Positions 52,175 through 60,416 of a DNA stretch of 60,546 nt are shown here, piece by piece (within the stretch, counting starts at the first letter, position 1; each line of letters opens with the position of its first letter). The notes beneath the pieces were generated by a model. That model did not search any database. It was not told the DNA's origin and saw nothing but the letters and a program-made list of their open reading frames with translations. Origin of the DNA: Coriobacteriales bacterium (lineage in GTDB: Bacteria > Actinomycetota > Coriobacteriia > Coriobacteriales > UMGS124); assembly GCA_017515595.1 (NCBI GenBank), contig JAFWFL010000094.1:1-60546 (forward strand), in the 5' to 3' direction. The translations under genes were made by a program, and so were the position numbers.

Positions 52175-53365
52175 TTAGTTTGCCATGATTTGTTCAAAAG
52201 TGGGGATGTCTACAACGCCTCGGGCGGTTTTTACGAGGCGGTTATCTTTTTGTTCGAGAAGACCGGCTTCTATGAGGGCGTCTGTCTGGGGAAGAGCATC
52301 GCGCAGCGGCATGCCAAAGCGGGTCTCAAAGTCACTAAGTATCACACCATCAGGTCCGTCGAGTGCACAAAGGGCAGCGCGGCGTGCCGCGGGTTTCTCG
52401 GCAAGCTCATATATATTTTGGCATATTTGTTCCGGCTCATTAGCATGAGCGATGTAGAGATCAATATCAGAAGTATTGGTGTACTCATAGCCGTCGCAGC
52501 AGGTTGTAGCGCCGGCCCCCAGACCCAGAACCTGACCGGCGGCAACATGGTGGAGCTCATTTATGCTTTGATGTCCGGGAAACGCGTATGAGACAAGGCT
52601 CGTTGCCCGGTATCCGTCGCGCCAGAGGATATTTGTTGCCTCCTCAAAAAGCGCCTCGCGCGTTTGCGGGCCCGGCATGCCCAGGTGTTCACCAGCTTGG
52701 TACGCATCGCCAAGCGGCGTGCCGGTACGCAGCACAAACGGGATATATGCAACCCCTACAGGCCCCATACCGGTTGCTTCAAAAACTGTTGAACGCAGGC
52801 TTTCTTTAGTTTGGAACGGAAGCCCCACAGGAATGCGAATCTCAAAGGCCCTGAACCCTTCTGTACGCATGAGCCAGGCGCTTGACTGGAAGTCGCCCAC
52901 GTCAAACGGCGGGTTAATTTGCCTGAACTCCTTGTAATTAGTTGAAACCAGGCTCAACGAGATGCGGTTTATGCCTGCCTCGACACAATCTGCAAGACGG
53001 TCCTTTTTCAACAAACCGGGGTGTGTGTCAAGGAGGATCTCAGCGTTTTCGCATAATGCAAAAGACTGCTTGATTGAGGTTAGTATATCTTTGAGCTCAC
53101 CTTGCGGCAGCATAAGCGGCATACCGCCGGTAATATGGACGCAGCTCACGCGGTGGTCTGCCATATCAGGTGCAAGCGAAACGATTTCGCGCAAAAGCGC
53201 CCGGACATATGCCTTCATGAGGTCATCGCCGGGAGCATATGTCATGGTTTTATCGCAATGGCGGCAGGCCCGCTTGCAAAACGGCAGGTTTACTACAATC
53301 TGCACATCAGTGGGATCTATAGAGTAATCAGCTTCTACCGCTTGATCTTTGCACTCGTCAGACAT
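52175..53365 (-). CDS. HemW/HemN-like radical SAM protein
   Basis: A 396-residue radical SAM enzyme. The iron-sulfur motif is C30-x3-C34-x2-C37 (CKRACRHC), followed by DKT rather than the C-rich continuation of true HemN. The SAM-binding HITGGMPL stretch (about 82-89) and LVKTARGVVDIPTF end fit the HemW-like family. HemW inserts or chaperones haem; if true here it may serve the haem proteins used in anaerobic respiration, but the family also contains other enzymes. GAGAGGGAGCC supports ATG 53365 rather than the longer frame from 53425. Confidence 0.8.
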   Translation of the reverse strand: MSDECKDQAVEADYSIDPTDVQIVVNLPFCKRACRHCDKTMTYAPGDDLMKAYVRALLREIVSLAPDMADHRVSCVHITGGMPLMLPQGELKDILTSIKQSFALCENAEILLDTHPGLLKKDRLADCVEAGINRISLSLVSTNYKEFRQINPPFDVGDFQSSAWLMRTEGFRAFEIRIPVGLPFQTKESLRSTVFEATGMGPVGVAYIPFVLRTGTPLGDAYQAGEHLGMPGPQTREALFEEATNILWRDGYRATSLVSYAFPGHQSINELHHVAAGQVLGLGAGATTCCDGYEYTNTSDIDLYIAHANEPEQICQNIYELAEKPAARRAALCALDGPDGVILSDFETRFGMPLRDALPQTDALIEAGLLEQKDNRLVKTARGVVDIPTFEQIMAN

Positions 53366-53571
53366 GGCTCCCTCTCCAACAACATAACGAATAAAACGAT
53401 GTAAGTAGTTGCATGGTCTGTTCAAGTATAACCATATTCGTACAGATGATGGTCTAAGAATGCGTAAGTACTACGATCCCTCTGCATATTTCTTATAAAG
53501 GCAAAAATGTTTGTTATCTTGATAAACAACACCTTATAATACCTTCTCAGCTACACTAGGAAGGAGTGAGA

Positions 53572-54249
53572 ATGCCGGATGAGCTATCAAGATGCGATAT
53601 AGCGTCACGTACCTGCATACTGTTTGATTTTGACGGGACGTTGGCCAACACGGTCCCGGCAATTCTTGCGACTGGCAAAAAGGTACTCACCGAGTACGGT
53701 ATGACCGAGGAAGAGATGGGCGACATGCGGCGGCTTATTGGTCCGCCGTTTCCGTACGGATATTGCGAAATTTATGGCATGTCGCTCGAAGACGCTCAAA
53801 AGGTCACTGCCCGTTACCGGGAGCTATACAACCAGCTTGGCCCCGAGACCCATCCTTTGTATGACGGCATGCTCGAGGTGCTCAATGCTCTGCGAGCTGC
53901 CGGCAAACGCCTGGCGATTGCAAGCTCAAAGCAGCGCTATATGGTAGAGAACATGCTCAAAGACAATGGTGTTCTCGGCTACTTTGAGGTGATCAGTGCC
54001 CAGGTAAGTGCAGATCACTCGACCAAGTATGAGCTTATTACCCAGGCGCTCGATCTTTTGCATACAGACGCTTCAGACGCAGTTATGGTAGGCGACCGCT
54101 TTTATGATGTCGAAGGCGCACTCCAGGCAGGCGTCCCCTGTGTAGGTGTGGTATACAACACTGCCCCGCGCGAAGAACTGGAATCAGCCGGTGCCGCCGC
54201 CATAGCCCTCACCCCCCAGGAGCTAAAACGCATCCTTTTAGGAGCCTAA
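53572..54249 (+). CDS. HAD-family phosphatase (phosphoglycolate phosphatase-like)
   Basis: A 225-residue HAD hydrolase. Motif I DFDGT at 19-23 (nucleophile Asp19, Asp21), motif II AIASSKQ (Ser near 119), motif III Lys in STKYEL (about 146) and motif IV VGDRFYDVEGA (about 170-180). The helical cap (about 30-95) is of the C1 type seen in phosphoglycolate or 5'-nucleotidase-like members. AAGGAGTGAG gives ATG 53572. The last codons (GGAGCCTAA) are duplicated at about 55466, together with the palindromic element that follows, on the far side of the toxin-antitoxin genes. Confidence 0.9.
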   Translation: MPDELSRCDIASRTCILFDFDGTLANTVPAILATGKKVLTEYGMTEEEMGDMRRLIGPPFPYGYCEIYGMSLEDAQKVTARYRELYNQLGPETHPLYDGMLEVLNALRAAGKRLAIASSKQRYMVENMLKDNGVLGYFEVISAQVSADHSTKYELITQALDLLHTDASDAVMVGDRFYDVEGALQAGVPCVGVVYNTAPREELESAGAAAIALTPQELKRILLGA

Positions 54250-54280
54250 CCCCTCAGAGCCAAATCTATGAGAAAACAAC

Positions 54281-54409
54281 AAGCCTGCAAGTTATGACGA
54301 CCGCTAGCATGATCAATCCTCAAAAGATTGAAATTACCAGGCCTTTTGCCGAGAAACCCTTAGTTTCTCACGCTGTCTCATGCTAGCACCCGTCATAACT
54401 TGCAGGCTT
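54281..54409. repeat. Palindromic repeat family, copy C (left flank of the TA pair)
   Basis: 129 bp with perfect 19-bp ends, AAGCCTGCAAGTTATGACG and CGTCATAACTTGCAGGCTT. The interior is nearly identical to copy D at 55509. Homology extends leftward to about 54241, into the last codons of the HAD gene. Confidence 0.9.
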
Positions 54410-54544
54410 ACATTACAAACCAGAGGTGTTGTCATGCTGTTCAGGCCAAAGTGGGTTTGACTCTAACATCATCTTATAGATTATTTAAATGGCTGGTCTG
54501 AATTATAGCTTGTATGCTATACTGTAAAGCATAGGAGGTACATC

Positions 54545-54943
54545 ATGTCAACATCTTGCTCTACAGAAGTATCTAATGTACAGTTAAACGTACGTATGAG
54601 CCGGGAACTCCGTGACCGGGGGAACGCAGTCCTTCTCGGCTGCGGGATTAATCCTTCGGAATTTGTAAGAGCCATCTGGCAAAAGATTACAAAGCGCGGC
54701 GAGGATCTCGACAGGATTATTGATGCAGTTTATTCACAGGAGCCTGCTTCTAAGGAAGTCTTGGAGATTGATGAATCAGACAGTTTGGTGCCCGGAGCCC
54801 GTTTATTCGAGACGTACCTGCAGGCTGTGGGCATTCATACTGACGCTACCGGGATCATTCATAGAGATAATCGCTCATATGATGAGCTGTTAGAAGAGGC
54901 TCGGGCTGACCACTATAGCGAAAAGGGGTTTTTGCATGAATAA
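54545..54943 (+). CDS. RelB/DinJ-like antitoxin
   Basis: A 132-residue protein. Residues about 8-52 match the RelB/DinJ ribbon-helix-helix pattern (NVQLNVRMSRELRDRGNAVL, then GINPSEFVRAIWQ). The remaining 80 residues are acidic and probably wrap the toxin. It would neutralise the PIN toxin encoded next and repress the operon. AGGAGGTACATC precedes the ATG, and a TATACT/TGTAAA-like region lies just before it. The stop overlaps the toxin gene by eight bases, the tight coupling usual in toxin-antitoxin operons. RelB-type antitoxins usually pair with RelE folds, so the PIN partner is notable. Confidence 0.82.
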   Translation: MSTSCSTEVSNVQLNVRMSRELRDRGNAVLLGCGINPSEFVRAIWQKITKRGEDLDRIIDAVYSQEPASKEVLEIDESDSLVPGARLFETYLQAVGIHTDATGIIHRDNRSYDELLEEARADHYSEKGFLHE

Positions 54944-55421
54944 CCCGTTGCGCTTGCTTATTGATACAAACGTTTGGCTTGACTCCTATCTTCCCGAGCG
55001 GGTAAACCATGAGAAATCTCTTGAAATGCTGCGTCTTGCAACTGCAAAAGAGGCAGCGCTTCTCTTTGGCGTAACAAAGCTCGAAACACTTTTTTACCTA
55101 CTGGCTCATGAGTTCAAGTCTGTTATAAAACGAGAAAAGGGCAGTGTGTCTGCTCATGATGCCGCTATAGCCCAAACGTTTGCATGGGGCTGTATAGATA
55201 ATGTCCGGGAAATTGCAACTGCAGTTGGGGCAGACGAGGCAGACATATGGCTTGCATGTAAATACCGCACCATTAACAATGACCTCGAAGACAATATGGT
55301 ATTTGCAGCAGCAGAGCGTGCTCAGGCAGATTATGTTGTTACCTGGGATGAAGACATGCTCAAATCTCCATTAGCAAAAGTTGCCACACCAAGCCAAATA
55401 GTTGAGATCCTCAAGCTGTAA
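54936..55421 (+). CDS. PIN-domain toxin
   Basis: A 161-residue PIN nuclease. The acidic set is Asp10 (LLIDTNVWLD), Glu50 (TKLETLF), Asp119 (DLEDNM) and Asp138/Asp140 (TWDEDML), the metal-binding residues of PIN domains such as VapC. These enzymes cut tRNA or rRNA and stop translation. It overlaps the antitoxin gene by eight bases. The two genes form a 0.88-kb module between two copies of a palindromic element. Target RNA unknown. Confidence 0.85.
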   Translation: MNNPLRLLIDTNVWLDSYLPERVNHEKSLEMLRLATAKEAALLFGVTKLETLFYLLAHEFKSVIKREKGSVSAHDAAIAQTFAWGCIDNVREIATAVGADEADIWLACKYRTINNDLEDNMVFAAAERAQADYVVTWDEDMLKSPLAKVATPSQIVEILKL

Positions 55422-55465
55422 ACCATCTCAATGGTGTATGAAAGAAACTAAAACTCATCTCTTTG

Positions 55466-55508
55466 GGAGCCTAACCCTGGAGCCCGGCATATGGGAAGAC
55501 AACGGGCT
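55466..55508 (+). repeat. Duplicated end of the HAD gene and its flank
   Basis: GGAGCCTAACCC here repeats the stop-codon region of the HAD gene (54241-54252); the following bases keep a weaker match up to the start of copy D. It shows that the toxin-antitoxin genes lie inside a direct duplication with an offset of about 1,225 bp. Confidence 0.7.
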
Positions 55509-55627
55509 TGCAAGTTATGACGGCCGCTAGCATGATCAATCCTCAAAAGAATGAAATTACCAGGCCTTTTGCCGAGAAACCCTTAGTTTCTCACGCTGTC
55601 TCATGCTAGCACCCGTCATAACTTGCA
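55509..55627. repeat. Palindromic repeat family, copy D (right flank of the TA pair)
   Basis: 119 bp with 14-bp perfect ends TGCAAGTTATGACG and CGTCATAACTTGCA; the interior differs from copy C at only a few positions. Confidence 0.9.
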
Positions 55628-55663
55628 GTACTTTAAACATTGATCCCTATTACAAACAGAATA

Positions 55664-55703
55664 AGGGTCCTGAGTAACCTTTTGTTTGATTACTCAGGAC
55701 CCT
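55664..55703 (-). terminator. Terminator of the 55733 flavoprotein gene
   Basis: AGGGTCCTGAGTAA (55664-55677) and TTACTCAGGACCCT (55690-55703) form a 14-bp perfect stem. On the minus strand TTATTCTG follows. Confidence 0.85.
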
Positions 55704-55732
55704 CTGTTAAAACGGGCTATTTAATGCTGAGA

Positions 55733-57718
55733 TTATGCAGCTACCAAACCGCCGTCCTTGGTGTATGTTACATGTGCGCCGTCTACTACAACGTCGGCAG
55801 ACTGGAGGCTGTAGCGGTAGTTGGCTTGCTGGCTGTCGGCACGAGCGGTTGCAACGTTGACCTTGGTGATCTTCGCCTCGAGCGTGCAGGACTCGACGGA
55901 GAGGCCGGCGACCTTCTTGTAGCCCTTGAGCGCCTCGAAGAACTCTGCGAAACGGGGGTCGTCCATGCTGATGGTCGCAGGGCTGTCCTCGTTGGTCAGG
56001 CCGAGATCCATCGTGGTGAAGAGATCGATGGCGGCCATGACAACCTGCTTCGCCTTGCCCTTGTCGTCGAGCTCCATGTCGCTTACCTTAACACCCTCAA
56101 CAGCGGCGATGGCTGCAGCCTGCTTAGCTGCTACGCGGCCACCGTTAATGCACTCTGCGGAGGCTGAACCGGGAACGTCGATGGGATATACGTCGCGGTA
56201 AAGCATGATGCCGTCAAGACCGGTGCAGAAGACGTTGTCCATGTATCCGCCGGCGTCGAGCTGCGGACGGAACTGACGGTTGGTAACAATGCCGCCAAGC
56301 GGGCCCTCCATGGCCTCGTGAATCTTGCCCATGGTGAAGGGCGGGGTTGCGATGGGCTGGAGGTACATAGCATCCTTGCCAAACCAGGTGTCCTTGCCGT
56401 TGGCGCAGCACTCGTTGTACTCGTCAACGCAAGCCTTCAGAGCTTCAGGATCATGGCCGGCCTTCTCGGCAAGCTCTTCGATGGTGTCAGCACGCCATGC
56501 GTCGGTGCCTTCCTTAATGATCATATCCCACTGCTCAAGGAGGTCGGTATCCCACTCGGCAGCCTGATCAGCGAATTGCTCGGTGAGGCTTGCGAGAATG
56601 TTAGCGTCAAAGATGGCGTAAGCATGAGCGTTCTGGTTGTGGATGGGGTGAGAAAGCGTGATGTTGTTGCCGGTGCGCAGAGCGCAGGACTCGTCAACAA
56701 AGCGTACGCAGTCCTCGTTTACCCAGATGCCGGGGCCGCCCGAGCAGTAAGCGCCGTAGAAGGGACCAAAGGTAGCGATTTCATAGTTGTAGCTGATGCG
56801 GTTGTACTTGAGGTAGCAAACACCGTTGAACTCAGAAGCGCCGGCAGCGAGGAGCATGTTAATACCGTCGCCATAGTGGCCGGGGGTACCAATGCGCTCG
56901 AGGTAGTTCAGGTTAAAGCCATGCTTAATAAGACGGGCGTCGTCGTTGGCAAAGCCGCCGGTGCAGATGATGATAGCAGGAGCACGGAAGACTACGAGGT
57001 CACCAAAAGCGTCCATAGCGTAGACACCGTTGATCTTCTCGTCCTCATAGTAGAACTCAAGAGCGCGGGTGCTAAGACGAATGTCAACACCAAGCTCGCG
57101 GGCCTTGGCCTCCATGTGAGGCAGGTAGCCCACTGCACAAGCGCCGCCCTCAAACCAGTGGAAGGAGTCAACTACGCCACCCACGGCACCAAAGGGATAG
57201 TTGTCGATTTCGCCCGAGAAGGTAACGCCGCACTCATTAACCATCCACTCGATGTTGCCGGCAACGTTCTCCATAAGGTCCTTGTAAAGAAGGCCGTCAA
57301 CGCACCACTGGGTCTTGCTGAGCTCTTCCTGCATAACAATGGCCGGGTCGCATACAATGCCCTGCTCGATCTGCATGAAGGAGTTAACACCAAAGGTGCC
57401 CTCAACGCCCATGCCGTTGCCGCCGAGAACCTCCTGGCCCTCAAGGGTAATGACCTGTGCGCCGTCCTGAGCAGCCTGTACGGAAGCTGCAAGACCAGAA
57501 ACACCGCAGCCAACTACGAGAACGCCGCAGTCAATGATCTCGGTTACGGCATTGTGGTCAACAACAATACCTGAGGAATTAATGGTCTTAACCGGGGCGG
57601 CCTCATCTGCAACAGCTGTCTGAGGGGTGGTGCCTACATAAGAAGTAACACCTGCGAATGCTGCGGTAGCGGCGGCGCCTGCAACAAAACTACGACGGGA
57701 AATGTTGATGCTTGACAT
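55733..57718 (-). CDS. Large Tat-exported FAD flavoprotein with C-terminal extension
   Basis: A 661-residue secreted reductase, the largest here. Twin-arginine signal SRRSFVA (8-14), cleavage near residue 38; FAD loop GCGVSG (70-75); FHWFEGG (about 198-204) and LYRDVYPIDV (near 520-530) match the 30630 protein, so the two are paralogues. After the FAD domain an extension of about 110 residues (from about 550) is found in no other flavoprotein of the window; it has a helix rich in Met and Lys and ends in a small beta-rich part. AAAGGAAG precedes the ATG at 57718. The LuxR-type gene at 57985 is divergent and likely its regulator. Confidence 0.88.
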   Translation of the reverse strand: MSSINISRRSFVAGAAATAAFAGVTSYVGTTPQTAVADEAAPVKTINSSGIVVDHNAVTEIIDCGVLVVGCGVSGLAASVQAAQDGAQVITLEGQEVLGGNGMGVEGTFGVNSFMQIEQGIVCDPAIVMQEELSKTQWCVDGLLYKDLMENVAGNIEWMVNECGVTFSGEIDNYPFGAVGGVVDSFHWFEGGACAVGYLPHMEAKARELGVDIRLSTRALEFYYEDEKINGVYAMDAFGDLVVFRAPAIIICTGGFANDDARLIKHGFNLNYLERIGTPGHYGDGINMLLAAGASEFNGVCYLKYNRISYNYEIATFGPFYGAYCSGGPGIWVNEDCVRFVDESCALRTGNNITLSHPIHNQNAHAYAIFDANILASLTEQFADQAAEWDTDLLEQWDMIIKEGTDAWRADTIEELAEKAGHDPEALKACVDEYNECCANGKDTWFGKDAMYLQPIATPPFTMGKIHEAMEGPLGGIVTNRQFRPQLDAGGYMDNVFCTGLDGIMLYRDVYPIDVPGSASAECINGGRVAAKQAAAIAAVEGVKVSDMELDDKGKAKQVVMAAIDLFTTMDLGLTNEDSPATISMDDPRFAEFFEALKGYKKVAGLSVESCTLEAKITKVNVATARADSQQANYRYSLQSADVVVDGAHVTYTKDGGLVAA

Positions 57719-57984
57719 AAGATGCTTCCTTTCATGGTGGACGTGCCTGAATTTGTTTACTTGCATGTGACTTACGTGTGGTGCATCGCTTGCGACTGAG
57801 GCATACCATACGCCGTTCAATCGCGGCGCGAAACGCCCAAAACTAGTGACTCTGGCAAAAGAATCCAATGTCACCCAAAAGTAATTACATGATCTATCAG
57901 GGGTGATATATAGAGTGTTTTGAGAGTGTCTTTGGGTAGGCTAGGTCCCTTTATATCTCCGGCTCCGCGTGCCTTCGCTGTTAT

Positions 57985-59172
57985 TTGGTATTCTCGCAGA
58001 CTGTACTTCTCGTGATAGGCTCATTATTGAATGCGATTTGCTTTGTGTTCTTCAATGTATTATGGGGCACTGTTTGTGTTAGCCAAGGGCATACCAAGGC
58101 GATCATTCATATTTCTGCTGCATGGGCAATAAGCTTGCCGTTTAATATTCTGTTTGCATTGCTCCCGCCTCTGGTGTCAGGGATAATTGTTGCGCTGCTT
58201 CCCGCTCTCTGGGTGGTGGTATATCAGGTTCTCTGTGCGCTCCAAGATAAACCGCTTTATAAAATTGAACCGCTTCAACGCGAAATAACCGACATTTTTA
58301 AGGGCAAAGGTCTGTTTATGGGTGTTGATATGCGCCTCATAGCTCTTATTCTTGTGTTCTGCACAATATTTGGACTTATGTATTTTATGCAAACCGGCAG
58401 TGTGATTACCAATGATCCGCTGGGTCAAAACTCAAGTGTGGGAGTTGTCAGCGTGCGCGGAATCACAGCGGCAGTCTTCCTTATAGCTGCATTGACGGTA
58501 TTCCGTGATAAGATGAAGCTTCTGTTTACCTGCTGTTTCTATATTCTGATTGCAGGCGTTGCGGTCATGATTGTAGGAATCTTTGTTCCCGAGTTTCGTG
58601 CCATGAGTCCTCTCATGGTGGCAATTGGTTACTGCGGATTCGATATTCTGGTGTGGACCATGATCGCGTTTCATGGGTATGTCTCGCCAAATTTCCCGGC
58701 CAAAACGGTTTGTGTAACCATGCTGGCCGAGCAAGCTGGTATTGGGCTTGGGATACTTTTAGGCTTGGTAATACAAGCACTCGACTTTACCGTTACTGTC
58801 GAGACGGGCGTGATGATGGCGTTGAACATCCTTGCAGTTGCCGTATTGGTTGCCTACACAGAGTACGGCTCGCGCTTATGGACACTGCTTATCAAAACAT
58901 CGTTAGGGTCAGAACAAGCCGTTCAGAAAGCCACCAATGAAGATGCTCCCGGCCTGGATGCTCTTGCCTCGCGCTATGGTTTAACAGAACGCGAAGTAGA
59001 AATCCTTACCATTTTTGCCCAAGGCCGCAGTATGGCTTATATTGCCGAGAAACTCTATGTGAGCGAGAACACCGTCAAAACCCACATCCGCCATATCTAC
59101 ACCAAGTGCGAAGTCCACAACAAACAAGAAATGATAGACCTCGTCCACGAAACGCAAGGCAAGACCGAATAA
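57985..59172 (+). pseudogene. LuxR-type membrane regulator lacking its N-terminal part
   Basis: A frame of 395 codons from the first possible TTG, with about eight membrane segments and a LuxR helix-turn-helix at about 330-392 (LTEREVEILTIFAQGRS, then ENTVKTHIRHIY). The full-length relative at 39623 has about 12 membrane segments; roughly the first four are missing here. The frame is open upstream only to 57940, with no ATG and no ribosome-binding site, so the 5' end seems deleted. It may still be made as a short form. It is divergent from the 55733-57718 flavoprotein gene, its presumed target. Confidence 0.65.
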
Positions 59173-59179
59173 AACAACA

Positions 59180-59212
59180 GGGGCGAACAAAAGAACAGTT
59201 CGCCCCATCATT
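59180..59212. terminator. Terminator after the truncated LuxR-type gene
   Basis: GGGGCGAAC (59180-59188) pairs with GTTCGCCCC (59198-59206); ATCATTTTTG follows. It lies between convergent genes. Confidence 0.85.
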
Positions 59213-59235
59213 TTTGTTGCACGTACCCCTTTGGA

Positions 59236-60234
59236 TTAATGCTTTTTGTCTTGGACCATGCTAGCGATGATCATTACTACGGCAAAGAGGACGCCTGCTA
59301 CCGGCCAGATGATCCAGCTGCGATCCCAGTCATTGGTCCAGAAGCTGTAAGCCAGGAAGATGACAACTGCTGTTAGCCAGAAAATACCTGCTACTTGCAT
59401 GAGGCCCTTGCTCTTTGCTTTTGTGTCGCGTGTATAGTCGTCATCCTCAAGCAGCATGTTATAGGTATCCCAAACCATGCTCGAGCGTACGAGAAAATAT
59501 GTTCCTATGGCTACAAGTACGAGCAGCACTCCAACCGAGACACCTGCGAGCGGTGAGTCTTGGAGGATAATCATAGAAATGAACAGCGGCGCAGCAGAAA
59601 GAATGCAGCAAATAATACCGGCAATTTTCCAAGCGGTATACGTATCGCGGTATTGTTCGCGGCGCTCTTTGGCCATGCCGCTTACACCATACGCTGTGTC
59701 AATTGCCTGGTTCTCGAGGTACTCGTACTGCTTGAGCTTTGAGCTTGACATAACAATGAGAGCAACGCCAATACTGACCAGAATAAGGAGCGCCAAAAGG
59801 CCTATTCCCACTGCGACCGGAGACGGCAGAGGAAGCACGTTTGCGCCTTCTTCGCTCAAGGTCGCCAGAACTATAAGCGTTACGGGAGACAGGATGCATA
59901 AGGCGATTCCGAGGGCGATTTTTGGTGCTTGTGAGAGTCTTTGTGCGATAAAAGATGTAGCTTCTTCCATTGAGACATGGCGAAGTGGCTCTACATCATC
60001 CATGGCGACAGGGGCCTCGGGTGTCTCGGCAACTTCGAGCTCGTCTTTTAAGAGGTAATCAGTACTGACGCCAAACACCTCTGACAGTTTGAGGATCTTG
60101 TTCATATCAGGAATTGACTGAGCGCTTTCCCACTTGGATATCGACTGCCTGCTGACTCCCAGAATCTCGGCGAGCTCCTCCTGAGACCAACCGTTCTTCT
60201 TACGCAATGCAATAATCTTGTCTGCCATAATCAT
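59236..60234 (-). CDS. XRE-family regulator with membrane domain
   Basis: A 332-residue protein. Residues 3-60 are a Cro/CI-type helix-turn-helix (IIALRKKNGWSQEELAEILG, then SRQSISKWES), followed by a linker (about 66-105) and about six membrane segments (from about 108 to 325). Such membrane-anchored XRE regulators occur next to transport or stress genes and may sense envelope state. No target is obvious. AAAGG eight bases before ATG 60234 supports that start; the frame continues upstream to 60327 without a site. It is convergent with the truncated LuxR-type gene. Confidence 0.85.
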   Translation of the reverse strand: MIMADKIIALRKKNGWSQEELAEILGVSRQSISKWESAQSIPDMNKILKLSEVFGVSTDYLLKDELEVAETPEAPVAMDDVEPLRHVSMEEATSFIAQRLSQAPKIALGIALCILSPVTLIVLATLSEEGANVLPLPSPVAVGIGLLALLILVSIGVALIVMSSSKLKQYEYLENQAIDTAYGVSGMAKERREQYRDTYTAWKIAGIICCILSAAPLFISMIILQDSPLAGVSVGVLLVLVAIGTYFLVRSSMVWDTYNMLLEDDDYTRDTKAKSKGLMQVAGIFWLTAVVIFLAYSFWTNDWDRSWIIWPVAGVLFAVVMIIASMVQDKKH

Positions 60235-60416
60235 GATACAAACCTTTCTCCTGACGGAATGAATACGCTTCACAGCGTAAGAAAAGTTCTGGTTGCATAC
60301 CATAAAGCAGACTTGGAACTTTTGCAACCAACAGTTGCAACACCTGGTGAAGCCTCATTTTACGAACAATTCTGAGCAAAAATATTTTTGTAGGTTTGAA
60401 GTATGGGTGGGGAGGG
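60235..60416. other. Upstream region of the XRE gene
   Basis: No gene recognised. It contains short GTTGCAA repeats (about 60326-60340), perhaps a binding site, and an AT-rich stretch near 60357-60395 likely to hold the XRE promoter. Confidence 0.4.

Noticed and set aside
55640-56167. A 175-codon + strand ORF after the toxin gene
   Set aside because: It runs through the terminator and antisense to the end of the 55733 flavoprotein gene.
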